Below are positions 25,653-33,509 of a stretch of 58,712 bases of DNA, piece by piece (position 1 is the stretch's first letter; each line of letters starts with the position of its first letter). The translations under genes were made by a program, and so were the position numbers. The notes under the pieces are model-generated. The model ran no database searches, had not been told where the DNA came from, and saw only the letters and a program-made list of their open reading frames with translations. The DNA is from Clostridiales bacterium (GTDB taxonomy: Bacteria; Bacillota; Clostridia; Christensenellales; CAG-138): the NCBI GenBank assembly GCA_012517905.1, contig JAAYUE010000065.1:1-58712 (forward strand), read 5' to 3'.

Positions 25653-27224
25653 TTACGCGATGCCGAACAGGGAGGCCAGCTTGAAGTAGATCTCCGTGTT
25701 GTCATAGCCGCCGCCAAAGAGTTCCGAACCGACGCCGGTGGCATAGACCGCCGCGGGCAGACCGGTGTGGGAATAGGAGGCGAAGTTGATGCCGGACTTG
25801 TTGTTGAGCAGGTGCGTGACCGTGACGGAGAACGGCGTGTAGGTGCCGTACTGCACATACTCTTCCTGCGTCTGGAGGGACTTGCCGTTGGCGTCTGTGC
25901 CGTAGCCGCCCGCGAGGGTCAGCGCATAGGCTTTCTGGAGTTCTTCGACCTCATAGGCGGTCAGAACCAGCGTGGGGCTCGCGGCGGCGTCCGCATTCTC
26001 CGGCAGAACGAGGCCGAAGAGCTTTGTCACATCCGCCATCGCGTCGGCAAACGGGGCCTGGGCGGCGACATAGGAAGCGACATAGTCCGAGTCGTACTTG
26101 GCGTACGAAATGGTCTGGTAGTTGATGTTGGTGAGGTAGGTGTTGTAGTTGGTGCCCGCAAAGCCGATGGAGAGGCCGCCGGTCTCGTGGTCGCCGGTGA
26201 CGACGATCAGCGTTTCGTCCGGATGCTCGGCGGCAAAGTCGATCGCGACCTGCACCGCGTCCGCAAGGGCGAGCGTATCATGAATGGTGGAACCCGCGTC
26301 GTTGGCATGGCAGGCCCAGTCGATCTTGCCGCCCTCGACCATCATGAAGAAGCCCTTGTCGTTGTCGAGCATGGTGATGCCCTGCTGCACATAGTCCTTG
26401 AGCGCCCAAGCGGTGGCCGCGCGGTCGATCTCGTAGCTCATGGCGTCGCTGTCCGCGAGGTCTTCGGCGATGACGATCGCCTTGCCCGCGCCGGCGGTCA
26501 GAGCCTGCGCTTCGGCCTGCGTCTTGACGACCTTGTAACCGGCCTGAGAAGCGAGTTCATAGATGTCGGTCTGCGGCTTGTCGCTGCTGTCGCCCGTGGG
26601 CTTGAGGAGCGCGCCGCCCGCGAAATAGTCGAATTCGCTGTCGATCATCTCAAGGCCGATTTCGTAATAGTTGTTGCGGCTCGCCTGATGCGCGTAGAAG
26701 GCGGCGGGCGTCGCATGGTTGAGGTTGACGCTGGAGATGACGCCGATTTTGTAGCCAAAGTCGCTCTTGAGCGTCTCCGCGATGGTGGTGAACGTCTTGT
26801 TCTTCGCCTCGTTCATGTTGAGCACGCCGCTGTAGGTCTTGTGGCCGCTCGCGATGGAGGTTGCCGTCGAGGCCGAGTCCGGGCAGAAGGAGGTCGAGTC
26901 ATACGTGGTTGCGGAGCCCGCGACGGGGAAGGTCATGAAGTTGAGCAGCTTGCTCGTGGTGAGGATGGTGTCCTTGTCCGCGTTGATGCTCAGGTAGGCG
27001 GAGGTCGCCTGGAACTGCGGATAGGTCATGCCGTCGCCGATGAACAGGAAGATGTACTTCGGCGCGGAGGCTGCGGCCGCGCTCTCGCCGAGCACGGTGG
27101 CGGTCACGCCGGAGCGGGGGCCTTCGGCGGTTTCGGCGCTGGCCGCGGCCATGCCGACGGGGATGGCGGCGAGCAGCAGAATTGCCGCGAGAAGGATGGG
27201 GAGCAGGCGGTTGCGTTTCATCAT
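25653..27224 (-). CDS. Secreted alkaline phosphatase
   Basis: A 523-residue exported phosphomonoesterase. It has a signal peptide of about 30 residues. IGDGM at 62-66 supplies a metal ligand, DSASTATS at 116-123 contains the nucleophile Ser117, DWACHANDAGS binds metal, and TGDHETGGLS supplies the final ligands. The length is slightly above that of PhoA. The likely role is phosphate scavenging from organic phosphates outside the cell. GAGAGGAGA precedes the ATG; a second ATG follows immediately. The divergent neighbour is a diguanylate cyclase. Confidence 0.93.
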   Translation of the reverse strand: MMKRNRLLPILLAAILLLAAIPVGMAAASAETAEGPRSGVTATVLGESAAAASAPKYIFLFIGDGMTYPQFQATSAYLSINADKDTILTTSKLLNFMTFPVAGSATTYDSTSFCPDSASTATSIASGHKTYSGVLNMNEAKNKTFTTIAETLKSDFGYKIGVISSVNLNHATPAAFYAHQASRNNYYEIGLEMIDSEFDYFAGGALLKPTGDSSDKPQTDIYELASQAGYKVVKTQAEAQALTAGAGKAIVIAEDLADSDAMSYEIDRAATAWALKDYVQQGITMLDNDKGFFMMVEGGKIDWACHANDAGSTIHDTLALADAVQVAIDFAAEHPDETLIVVTGDHETGGLSIGFAGTNYNTYLTNINYQTISYAKYDSDYVASYVAAQAPFADAMADVTKLFGLVLPENADAAASPTLVLTAYEVEELQKAYALTLAGGYGTDANGKSLQTQEEYVQYGTYTPFSVTVTHLLNNKSGINFASYSHTGLPAAVYATGVGSELFGGGYDNTEIYFKLASLFGIA

Positions 27225-27336
27225 GGAATCTCCTCTCAGATTGGTCCTTTTTTTGCTTACGCTCGCATTGTACCAGCGGAATGTTAAGAGCGGTTTTCGC
27301 TGGCTGTAAAATGATCGTCAAGCGATGAAATGCCAA

Positions 27337-27360
27337 AAAACGCCGCAAACGGGGCGTTTT
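27337..27360. other. hairpin in the divergent intergenic region
   Basis: AAAACGCC (27337-27344) pairs with GGCGTTTT (27353-27360). It lies in the 350-base gap between the divergent phosphatase and cyclase genes, where a terminator is unexpected. It may stop antisense or divergent leakage. Nothing else but a promoter is seen in 27225-27591. Confidence 0.45.
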
Positions 27361-27518
27361 ACCCCGTGCGGGCGCAAATTGTGCAAATTTGAGGAAAAAC
27401 CGGGGGCGGAATTTCTTTACATTGCCGGCCGCAGGCTGACGAATATTTGATCTGGGCGCCAAATTGCCGAACCATATGTAAAATACGCGGCAGATCGGGG
27501 CCTTTGGAGCCGTTCGGA

Positions 27519-27547
27519 TTGCGTTTGCTTGTAACATGTCCTATACT
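27519..27547 (+). promoter_or_regulatory. possible promoter of the diguanylate cyclase gene
   Basis: TTGCGT (27519-27524), a 17-base spacer and TATACT (27542-27547). The -35 matches consensus at three of six. Confidence 0.4.
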
Positions 27548-27591
27548 GTTAACTAATTATCCGTGGGCAAATGAATCCGGGAGTTGTTGCC

Positions 27592-29115
27592 ATGCTTCAG
27601 TTGATTTCGCTTGTGATCATATACGGCGTCATGATGTTCATCTGGTCGTTCGTATACCTCAATCGCAGCCATGACAAGATCAACCAGTCGTTTCTCATAT
27701 TTTTGACGAATATCCTCATCTGGATGGTGCTCAACAATCTGGCTGAGTTTGGCGACGGCACGCCCGTGTCCATCGTCGTCAAGACGGTCTACTGGCTGAG
27801 CATGATGTACCTCTCCGTCACGTTTCTGTTTTTCACCTATCGCCTGCTGCGGCGCAGACCGGACTGGCAGTTTTTCCTCCTGCTCGGTCTCAATACGGCT
27901 ACGGTCGTCGTGCGATATCTGTATCCCATCGATTATACGGAATCCTACTTCTGGCGGATGAACGATCCCGTGGTCGCGCCGCTGATGTCGCTGGCGTTCA
28001 GCCTGCCGGCCATCTTTGCGCTGTATCTGGTCCTTCGCCAGATCGTCTCGACGAAAGATGCGCGTCAGCGCGCGCAGATGGCCTATATTCTGTTTGGCAG
28101 CGGGCTTGCGCTTATGGTCAGCGTACTCTCGGAGTATCTGCTGCCCGCGGTGTTTCACGTGACGCAGCAGCTGTATCTGATGTATTACGCCATCGCCATC
28201 TTCGTGGTCGCGGTCTTTACGTCCATCATGCGCCACAGGCTTTTGAATCTCCGCTCGGACTATATCTTTCGAAATCTCTTCTTCAACGCGAGCGAGGGGA
28301 TTTTGATCGTAAACCGGTTCGGACGGATTGTGAGCATCAATCACATCGGCAGGGAGATCCTGCACGACGACAATCTCGACGCGGGCGATCTCGTTTCGTC
28401 GGTGCTTCCGGACTATCGCTTCGACACGGATTACCGCCAGCAGGAGGTGGAGCTTTTGCTGGGCGGGCAGGCGCGGTATCTGACCATGACGCAGTATCCC
28501 CTCGACGAGCGCGGGCGTGATACGACAAAGCTGCTGCTGCTCACGGATGTGACGCAGACGCGCCGGCGGCAGGAGCGCGAAAAGGAGCGGTTGATCGAAA
28601 AAAGCAGCGTCGATCCGCTCACCGGCTTGTTTAATAAATATTACCTGCGCGAAAAATACGATGCGCAGGCCGCGCCGAAGGCGGAGACGACGTCGCTGTT
28701 GTTTATCGACGTGGACGACTTCAAGTCGATCAACGACCAATATGGGCACCTCCTCGGGGACGAAGTCCTCCGCGAGCTGGCCACCTGCATCAAGCAAAAC
28801 ATCCGCGGCGCAAACGACGCCACGCGCTTTGGCGGGGACGAATTCGTAATCGTGCTCGAGGATACGGTTGCAGACGACGCGTTTCTCGTTGCCGAGCGGA
28901 TCAGAAACTGCGCAAACGAACTGAAGTTTACCGCCGGGGACACGGTGTTTCACATCACGCTCAGCATCGGACTCATCGAAGGGACGGGGCCGCTCAACGA
29001 GCTCATCGACAAGGCGGACCGTGCGATGTACCGCTCAAAAAACAAGGGGAAGAACACGACCACGCGGTTTTCCGAGGACGGCGGGGACGGTTCGTTTCAT
29101 ATGCGGCTTACCTGA
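27592..29115 (+). CDS. Membrane-bound diguanylate cyclase with 7TM sensor and GGDEF domain
   Basis: A 507-residue sensor enzyme that would make cyclic di-GMP from GTP. Seven hydrophobic segments (about residues 1-220) resemble the 7TM module found ahead of histidine kinases. A PAS-like stretch around 220-330 leads into the GGDEF domain, with GGDEF at 414-418 intact. The inhibitory I-site, normally RxxD five residues before GGDEF, reads RGAN, so product inhibition is probably lost. The ATG at 27592 has GGGAG eight bases upstream; an ATG at 27571 has no good ribosome site. No EAL or HD-GYP partner is in the window. Confidence 0.88.
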   Translation: MLQLISLVIIYGVMMFIWSFVYLNRSHDKINQSFLIFLTNILIWMVLNNLAEFGDGTPVSIVVKTVYWLSMMYLSVTFLFFTYRLLRRRPDWQFFLLLGLNTATVVVRYLYPIDYTESYFWRMNDPVVAPLMSLAFSLPAIFALYLVLRQIVSTKDARQRAQMAYILFGSGLALMVSVLSEYLLPAVFHVTQQLYLMYYAIAIFVVAVFTSIMRHRLLNLRSDYIFRNLFFNASEGILIVNRFGRIVSINHIGREILHDDNLDAGDLVSSVLPDYRFDTDYRQQEVELLLGGQARYLTMTQYPLDERGRDTTKLLLLTDVTQTRRRQEREKERLIEKSSVDPLTGLFNKYYLREKYDAQAAPKAETTSLLFIDVDDFKSINDQYGHLLGDEVLRELATCIKQNIRGANDATRFGGDEFVIVLEDTVADDAFLVAERIRNCANELKFTAGDTVFHITLSIGLIEGTGPLNELIDKADRAMYRSKNKGKNTTTRFSEDGGDGSFHMRLT

Positions 29116-29170
29116 CGGGGTCAGGGTTCATGAAGTCGGGCGAGCGGACACATAAAACATACTAAAACTA

Positions 29171-29199
29171 TTGACAATATATATTTTAGATCGTATACT
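29171..29199 (+). promoter_or_regulatory. strong sigma-A promoter of metY
   Basis: A consensus TTGACA (29171-29176), a 17-base spacer and TATACT (29194-29199). It is followed directly by GGAGGAAAGG, a ribosome site that does not belong to metY. Confidence 0.75.
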
Positions 29200-29232
29200 T
29201 TCGACAACACGGAGGAAAGGCGGGATGCGCGC

Positions 29233-29331
29233 ATGAAGGCGAAGATCGGGCACGGACAATCGTCATGCGGACGGGCCGCGCTTGCCGTTTCGGGCCGCAG
29301 GGATCGAATGTGCCGCTGTTTCAAAGCGTAA
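29233..29331 (+). CDS. Possible Cys-containing leader peptide upstream of metY
   Basis: A 32-codon frame after the promoter and GGAGGAAAGG. A three-codon frame (ATG at 29225) has the best spacing to that site, and its stop overlaps the ATG at 29233 (ATGA), which would allow coupling. The peptide has three cysteines, two in a late MCRCF stretch, and a 6-base-pair hairpin (GGCCGA with TCGGCC) follows the stop by two bases. Cys-rich leaders regulate sulfur genes in other bacteria, so attenuation by Cys-tRNA supply is conceivable. There is no T-run after the hairpin. Weakly supported. Confidence 0.3.
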   Translation: MKAKIGHGQSSCGRAALAVSGRRDRMCRCFKA

Positions 29332-29403
29332 GAGGCCGAAACCATCGGCCGAAAAAGCAGGCGAAAAAGAGGGACACACGAACGCGAAAGGAACGAAACA
29401 GCA

Positions 29404-30687
29404 ATGTCGAACCAATACAGATTTGAAACGATGCAGATACACGTAGGACAAGAGCACCCCGATCCCGCGACGGACGCGCGCGCGGTGCCGATCTACGCGA
29501 CCACTTCCTATGTATTTAAGGACTCCGCGCAGGCGGCGGCGCGGTTTGCGCTCACGGAGGAGGGCAATATTTACTCCCGCCTCATGAACCCGACGAGCGA
29601 CGTGTTTGAAAAACGCATCGCGGCGCTCGAGGGCGGCGTCGCCGCGCTGGCGACGGCGTCCGGCTCCGCGGCGATTACCTATGCGGTGCTGAACATCGCC
29701 GCTGCGGGCGATCATATCGTCTCCTCCAAAGCGCTGTATGGCGGAACCTACAACCTCTTTGCCAATACGCTGGCCGATCTCGGCATCAAGACCACGTTTG
29801 TCGACGGCGCGGACACGGAGCGCTTCCGCGAGGCGATTCGGGACAACACGAAGGCGCTCTATCTCGAATCCCTCGGTAACCCGAATTCGGACGTGCCGGA
29901 CCTCGAGGCAATTGCGGCAATCGCGCATGAAAACGGCATTCCCCTGATCGTCGACAACACGTTTGCGACGCCGTATCTGTTTCGCCCCATCGAGCACGGC
30001 GCGGATGTCGTTGTGCACTCGGCCACGAAGTTTATCGGCGGCCACGGGACGGTCATCGGCGGTGTGATCGTGGACGGCGGCGCATTTGACTGGAAGCAGA
30101 ACGACAAATTCCCGGGGCTGAGCAGGCCGAATCCCTCCTACCACGGCGTCGTATTCGCGGACGCGGTCGGCGCGGCGGCGTATGTGACGAAGATTCGCAC
30201 CACGCTGCTGCGCGATACGGGCGCGTGCCTTTCGCCCTTCCACTCCTTCCTGCTGCTGCAGGGCATCGAGACGCTCTCGCTTCGCGTGGAGCGGCATGTG
30301 GAAAACGCGCTGAAGGTCGTGGACTACCTCGGCGGCCATCCGAAGGTGCGCAAGGTCAACCATCCCTCGCTCTCGACGGGGCGGGAGAAAGCGCTCTACG
30401 ACCAATACTATCCCAACGGCGGCGGCTCCATCTTCACCTTTGAGCTGGACGGAACGCGCGGGCAGGCGCAGAAGTTTACCGAGTCGCTGGCGCTTTTTTC
30501 GCTGCTGGCAAACGTTGCGGACGTCAAATCGCTCGTCATCCACCCCGCGTCCACCACGCATTCGCAGATGAGCGAGCAGGAGCTGGAGGCCGCGGGCATC
30601 CGCGCCTCGACCATCCGCCTCTCGATTGGCACCGAGCACATCGACGACATCCTCGCCGACCTGGCGCAGGCGTTCGAGAAAATCTGA
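29404..30687 (+). CDS. metY: O-acetylhomoserine (thiol)-lyase
   Basis: A PLP enzyme of the Cys/Met metabolism family that makes homocysteine from O-acetylhomoserine and sulfide. The 427 residues match MetY rather than the shorter (about 380-residue) MetB/MetC group. Features are SRLMNPTSD near residue 59, the cofactor region [12 protein letters not shown], and [11 protein letters not shown] with PLP-binding Lys209. The C-terminal half ends in the usual ASTTHSQM block. GAAAGGA precedes the ATG at 29404. It is a single-gene unit between the strong promoter at 29171 and a terminator at 30711. Confidence 0.95.
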   Translation: MSNQYRFETMQIHVGQEHPDPATDARAVPIYATTSYVFKDSAQAAARFALTEEGNIYSRLMNPTSDVFEKRIAALEGGVAALATASGSAAITYAVLNIAAAGDHIVSSKALYGGTYNLFANTLADLGIKTTFVDGADTERFREAIRDNTKALYLESLGNPNSDVPDLEAIAAIAHENGIPLIVDNTFATPYLFRPIEHGADVVVHSATKFIGGHGTVIGGVIVDGGAFDWKQNDKFPGLSRPNPSYHGVVFADAVGAAAYVTKIRTTLLRDTGACLSPFHSFLLLQGIETLSLRVERHVENALKVVDYLGGHPKVRKVNHPSLSTGREKALYDQYYPNGGGSIFTFELDGTRGQAQKFTESLALFSLLANVADVKSLVIHPASTTHSQMSEQELEAAGIRASTIRLSIGTEHIDDILADLAQAFEKI

Positions 30688-30710
30688 AACAAAGCGAAGA
30701 AACAGGCATG

Positions 30711-30741
30711 CAGGGCGTCCGCGCAGACGGGCGCCCTGTTT
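30711..30741 (+). terminator. terminator of metY
   Basis: CAGGGCGTCCG (30711-30721) pairs with CGGGCGCCCTG (30728-30738), one wobble, followed by TTT. It lies between convergent genes. Confidence 0.7.
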
Positions 30742-30749
30742 CCATGCGA

Positions 30750-31322
30750 TTATTGTTCCGTGCGCTGCCAGCCCTCCGCGAGGATGAAGCGGAAACCGAA
30801 CGCCGTTTTCGTTTGACGAAGGTCGCCGGAAAACGCGAGCGTGCCCGCTTCATGCATGCGGCGCACGCGCGAACGCGACACGCCGAGTATGCGCGCCGCC
30901 ACATCCCCTGCCGGAAGCGGCAGCAGGTATGCGCTGCTGAACGTAACTTGCGCGGCCTCCCGTTCACGCGGGGATTCGCCGCAGATGCAGAAGTCCAGAT
31001 GGTCCAGGTCCAGCGTCGCGCGATTGTTCGCCAGAAATGCGGGATCGAACACATGCAGCAGCACACGGTTTTCGTCGTTTTCCAGATATTCGCGATACGC
31101 CTGCGGATCGAGCAGTTTTCGGTCCTTTCGCTTGCAGACGGTGAGATTCCAGATGGTTTTGCAGTTTTCGCAGCGGCAAACGAGCCGGATATCGAGCAGC
31201 TTGCCGTTTGCATTTATGCGAAAGCAGCCGCTGTTTTCAAAATACGGATGACCGCAGCGCGGACAGGGTTTGACAAAGCGGGGAAGGGCGTTGAGCCGGA
31301 GGGTACAGGATATGGTCTGCAT
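30750..31322 (-). CDS. DUF1062 protein with zinc ribbon and C-terminal helix-turn-helix-like segment
   Basis: A 190-residue cytosolic protein of the DUF1062 family, whose function is not known. CPRCG near residue 20 and CRCENC near 50 give paired cysteines fit for a zinc ribbon. Near the C-terminus VAARILGVSRSRVRRMHEAG looks like a helix-turn-helix. It could thus be a nucleic-acid-binding regulator. GGAAAGGA lies upstream of the ATG at 31322. The leader of about 260 bases contains a promoter, a 78-base structured element and an intrinsic terminator, so expression appears to be controlled by premature termination. Confidence 0.8.
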   Translation of the reverse strand: MQTISCTLRLNALPRFVKPCPRCGHPYFENSGCFRINANGKLLDIRLVCRCENCKTIWNLTVCKRKDRKLLDPQAYREYLENDENRVLLHVFDPAFLANNRATLDLDHLDFCICGESPREREAAQVTFSSAYLLPLPAGDVAARILGVSRSRVRRMHEAGTLAFSGDLRQTKTAFGFRFILAEGWQRTEQ

Positions 31323-31406
31323 ACGGATTCCTTTCCATTTAGAAGGCAACCGCGTATGAAAACAGGCCGCGCGCGGCAGAGTCCGCGCGGGATATGGGAA
31401 CGCACG

Positions 31407-31440
31407 AAAAAAGCCCGCAGAAGATATCCTTCCGCGGGCT
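31407..31440 (-). terminator. intrinsic terminator inside the 5' leader of the DUF1062 gene
   Basis: On the minus strand AGCCCGC, a mismatch and GAAG pair across GATAT, followed by TTTTTT. It sits 85 bases upstream of the start codon, so it must act as an attenuator rather than an end-of-gene terminator. Confidence 0.8.
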
Positions 31441-31470
31441 GAAACCAGCCTTGCGCCGTATCGATATCGC

Positions 31471-31548
31471 CTGATTCCAAACGGCGGTTACCGAAAGAAG
31501 CCAAAGCGGTCGCCTTGGCAAGTAACGCGCCTATCCAGTTGGAATCAG
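31471..31548 (-). ncRNA. candidate structured leader RNA (riboswitch-like) ahead of the DUF1062 gene
   Basis: Three nested stems can be drawn. P1 is a perfect 10 base pairs (31471-31480 with 31539-31548). P2 is nine pairs with one bulge (31483-31491 with 31522-31531). P3 is about eight pairs (31500-31507 with 31512-31519). An asymmetric loop of eight against two bases, rich in A and G, lies between P2 and P3. The element lies between a good minus-strand promoter and a terminator, the usual riboswitch order. It does not match any riboswitch class I can recall. The same bases can fold on the plus strand, but no gene arrangement there fits as well. Confidence 0.5.
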
Positions 31549-31590
31549 TTCTGCGCCGGCATTTCGTATGCTCCTGATTGGAATAACCCC

Positions 31591-31619
31591 ATTCTAACGC
31601 TTCTGTGGATTCGTTGCAA
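31591..31619 (-). promoter_or_regulatory. promoter of the DUF1062 leader
   Basis: On the minus strand TTGCAA, a 17-base spacer and TAGAAT (31596-31591). Transcription would start near 31584. Confidence 0.55.
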
Positions 31620-31661
31620 GAAGCGTCTGGTTTTTTGCGCGAACGGGGGTATAATCAAACC

Positions 31662-32474
31662 ATGATCACGATTACGGATCCGGATTTTGACATCCGAAAG
31701 ATCGCGGACAGCGGACAGTGCTTCCGGCTCAACCGGGACGAGGATGGCGGCTACACGCTCGTTGCGTGGGGGCGCATGCTGCGCTTGTTCGACATGTCGG
31801 ACGGATGCGCGCTGGACTGTTCGCAGGCGGACTTCGACGCCGTTTGGCGGAACTATTTCGATCTGGACCGCGATTATGCGGCCATTCGAAGCGAAATCGA
31901 CCCCGGCGACGCGTTTCTCAAAAGCGCCTGCGATTACGGGCGGGGCATCCGCATGCTGCGGCAGGATCCCTTTGAGACGCTGGTGAGCTTCATCGTTTCC
32001 CAGCGTAAGAACATCCCCGCGATTAAGCGCTGCGTCGAAGCGCTCTGCGCGCGTTACGGCGAGCCGCTGGGCGGCGGGGATGCGGGAGTCTTTGCCTTTC
32101 CCACGGCGGAACGGCTGGCGGCGCAGGACGAGGCGGGCTTTCTTGCGTGCTCGCTCGGCTACCGCGCAAAATACGTGCTCGCCGCGGCGCGCATGGCCGC
32201 CTCCGGCGCGCTCGATCTCGACGGCATCGGCGGGTTGGACGACGGCGCGCTGCTCAATGCGCTGCTGACCGTTCCCGGCGTCGGGGAAAAGGTAGCCAAT
32301 TGCGTGATGCTCTTTGGCTACCACCGGCTCGGCCGCTTTCCGCGGGACGTCTGGATCAACCGCGTGGAGGAGCGCGAGTATGGCGGCGCATTTCCGCTGG
32401 AGCGGTATCCCGACACGGCGGGCGTGCTGCAGCAGTATGTGTTTTACTATGCCAGAAGCGCGCAATACGCGTAA
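31662..32474 (+). CDS. 8-oxoguanine DNA glycosylase/AP lyase (OGG1 family)
   Basis: A 270-residue base-excision enzyme. The helix-hairpin-helix PGVGEKVANCV carries the catalytic Lys210, and Asp229 in FPRDVWINR is the partner acid, both in the OGG1 spacing. The N-terminal half has the OGG-type SGQCFRLNRDEDG start, and SQRKNIPAIKRCVEALC is the usual central helix pair. It removes oxidised guanine from DNA and nicks the strand. The ATG at 31662 has GGGGG 11 bases upstream; an upstream TTG at 31605 is less likely. It is divergent from the DUF1062 gene. Confidence 0.9.
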   Translation: MITITDPDFDIRKIADSGQCFRLNRDEDGGYTLVAWGRMLRLFDMSDGCALDCSQADFDAVWRNYFDLDRDYAAIRSEIDPGDAFLKSACDYGRGIRMLRQDPFETLVSFIVSQRKNIPAIKRCVEALCARYGEPLGGGDAGVFAFPTAERLAAQDEAGFLACSLGYRAKYVLAAARMAASGALDLDGIGGLDDGALLNALLTVPGVGEKVANCVMLFGYHRLGRFPRDVWINRVEEREYGGAFPLERYPDTAGVLQQYVFYYARSAQYA

Positions 32475-32531
32475 ACCTGCTGAACTCGCTCCGAATAAGG
32501 GCCGGGAAAAGAGAAAACAAGGAGGATGCTG

Positions 32532-33194
32532 TTGGTGGACGACAGACTGCTTTCCCTGCTGGTCATTCTCGGCGCGGCGCTCGCGGCCGGAGCAATCTTT
32601 CTGCTGACGCGCCGCGCGGCAAGACGGCGCGAGGAGGCGCTCGCCGCTTACTGCGCTCTGCACGGATACCGCCTGACGACGAACCGGGCGCCGACTGCGC
32701 GTGAAATCGCGCTCGAAGGGGACGGCTGGCGATTGACGAGCTCCATGCGCGCGCTGCAGAGCACCGCGCAGGCGGGCTCCTCAGACTGGCGGCGCGAAAC
32801 GGAGTTTGTCTGCGGCGTTTCAAACCCGATGCGGCAGACGCTTGCGCTGCAGGTTTCCGGCGGATCGACCGGCCTCGAAGCGCTGCCTTCCCAGGTGCGC
32901 GAGGCGGCGATTACCGCCCTGCGGCGACGGCTGGGCGGCGAGTTTACGAATCTCGCGAGCGTGCGGACGGCGTTTTGCGAGGGCAGGCGCTGCGGCGTCG
33001 TATTGGAGACGGACGCGCACACGGCGGACGCGGCGCTGGAGCTGCTGCATTTGCCGTTGTCCGCTTGGCGCGGCGGGCTGCCGCTGTACCTCGCGTGCTC
33101 GCCGGCGCAGATCAGGCTGAACCTGCCGGACTGTATGGTCCAATCCGTGGAGGAAACGGACGCCCTGCTGCGAATCGGCCTCGCGCTTTACTGA
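32532..33194 (+). CDS. Membrane-anchored protein of unknown function
   Basis: A protein of about 220 residues with one N-terminal membrane segment and a short basic stretch (RRAARRREE), then a cytosolic alpha/beta part of about 180 residues. I do not recognise the family. Hydrophobic and charged residues alternate normally and composition matches its neighbours, so it looks real. AAGGAGG (32519-32525) directly abuts an ATG at 32526, too close to use; the TTG at 32532 or GTG at 32535 has proper spacing and is the likelier start. It follows the glycosylase by 57 bases and precedes a terminator. Confidence 0.65.
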   Translation: MVDDRLLSLLVILGAALAAGAIFLLTRRAARRREEALAAYCALHGYRLTTNRAPTAREIALEGDGWRLTSSMRALQSTAQAGSSDWRRETEFVCGVSNPMRQTLALQVSGGSTGLEALPSQVREAAITALRRRLGGEFTNLASVRTAFCEGRRCGVVLETDAHTADAALELLHLPLSAWRGGLPLYLACSPAQIRLNLPDCMVQSVEETDALLRIGLALY

Positions 33195-33337
33195 CGACTA
33201 AATTTTCTTTCCGCGTATCTTGACGCGCGCGGCCGCGTTTGATACTGTGAAATTGCCGATTGGCGGTTTTGATGTGACCGCCTTTGGGTCGATGGCGCGT
33301 TTTATGTGTTTGAGCATGCCGCGCCTGGCTGTGGAAG

Positions 33338-33369
33338 ACCGCCCTCGAAGCGATTCGGGGGCGGTTTTT
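33338..33369 (+). terminator. intrinsic terminator
   Basis: ACCGCCCTCGAA (33338-33349) pairs with TTCGGGGGCGGT (33354-33365), followed by TTTT. A second small hairpin lies upstream (33262-33267 with 33277-33282). The remaining 33195-33509 shows no gene. Confidence 0.85.
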
Positions 33370-33509
33370 CGTCCGCGGGGAAAAGCCGAGAAACGACAAT
33401 AAGTCTGCAAAAAAGCAAACATTTACTGTTGCAATCGTCTGTGATACGATATAAAAGGTAGAATTTGGTATGGATCCAATTCGGATTCCTCTCACGAAAG
33501 GCGGAAGCT

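Noticed and set aside
24453-27287. 944-codon open frame on the plus strand
   Set aside because: It lies opposite the YibE/F-like and alkaline phosphatase genes, which have clear family motifs. It is a GC-rich antisense shadow full of Arg/Ala/Gly/His.
29116-29403. S-box (SAM) riboswitch or T-box ahead of metY
   Set aside because: The conserved core sequences of these classes were not found. A leader-peptide arrangement fits better.
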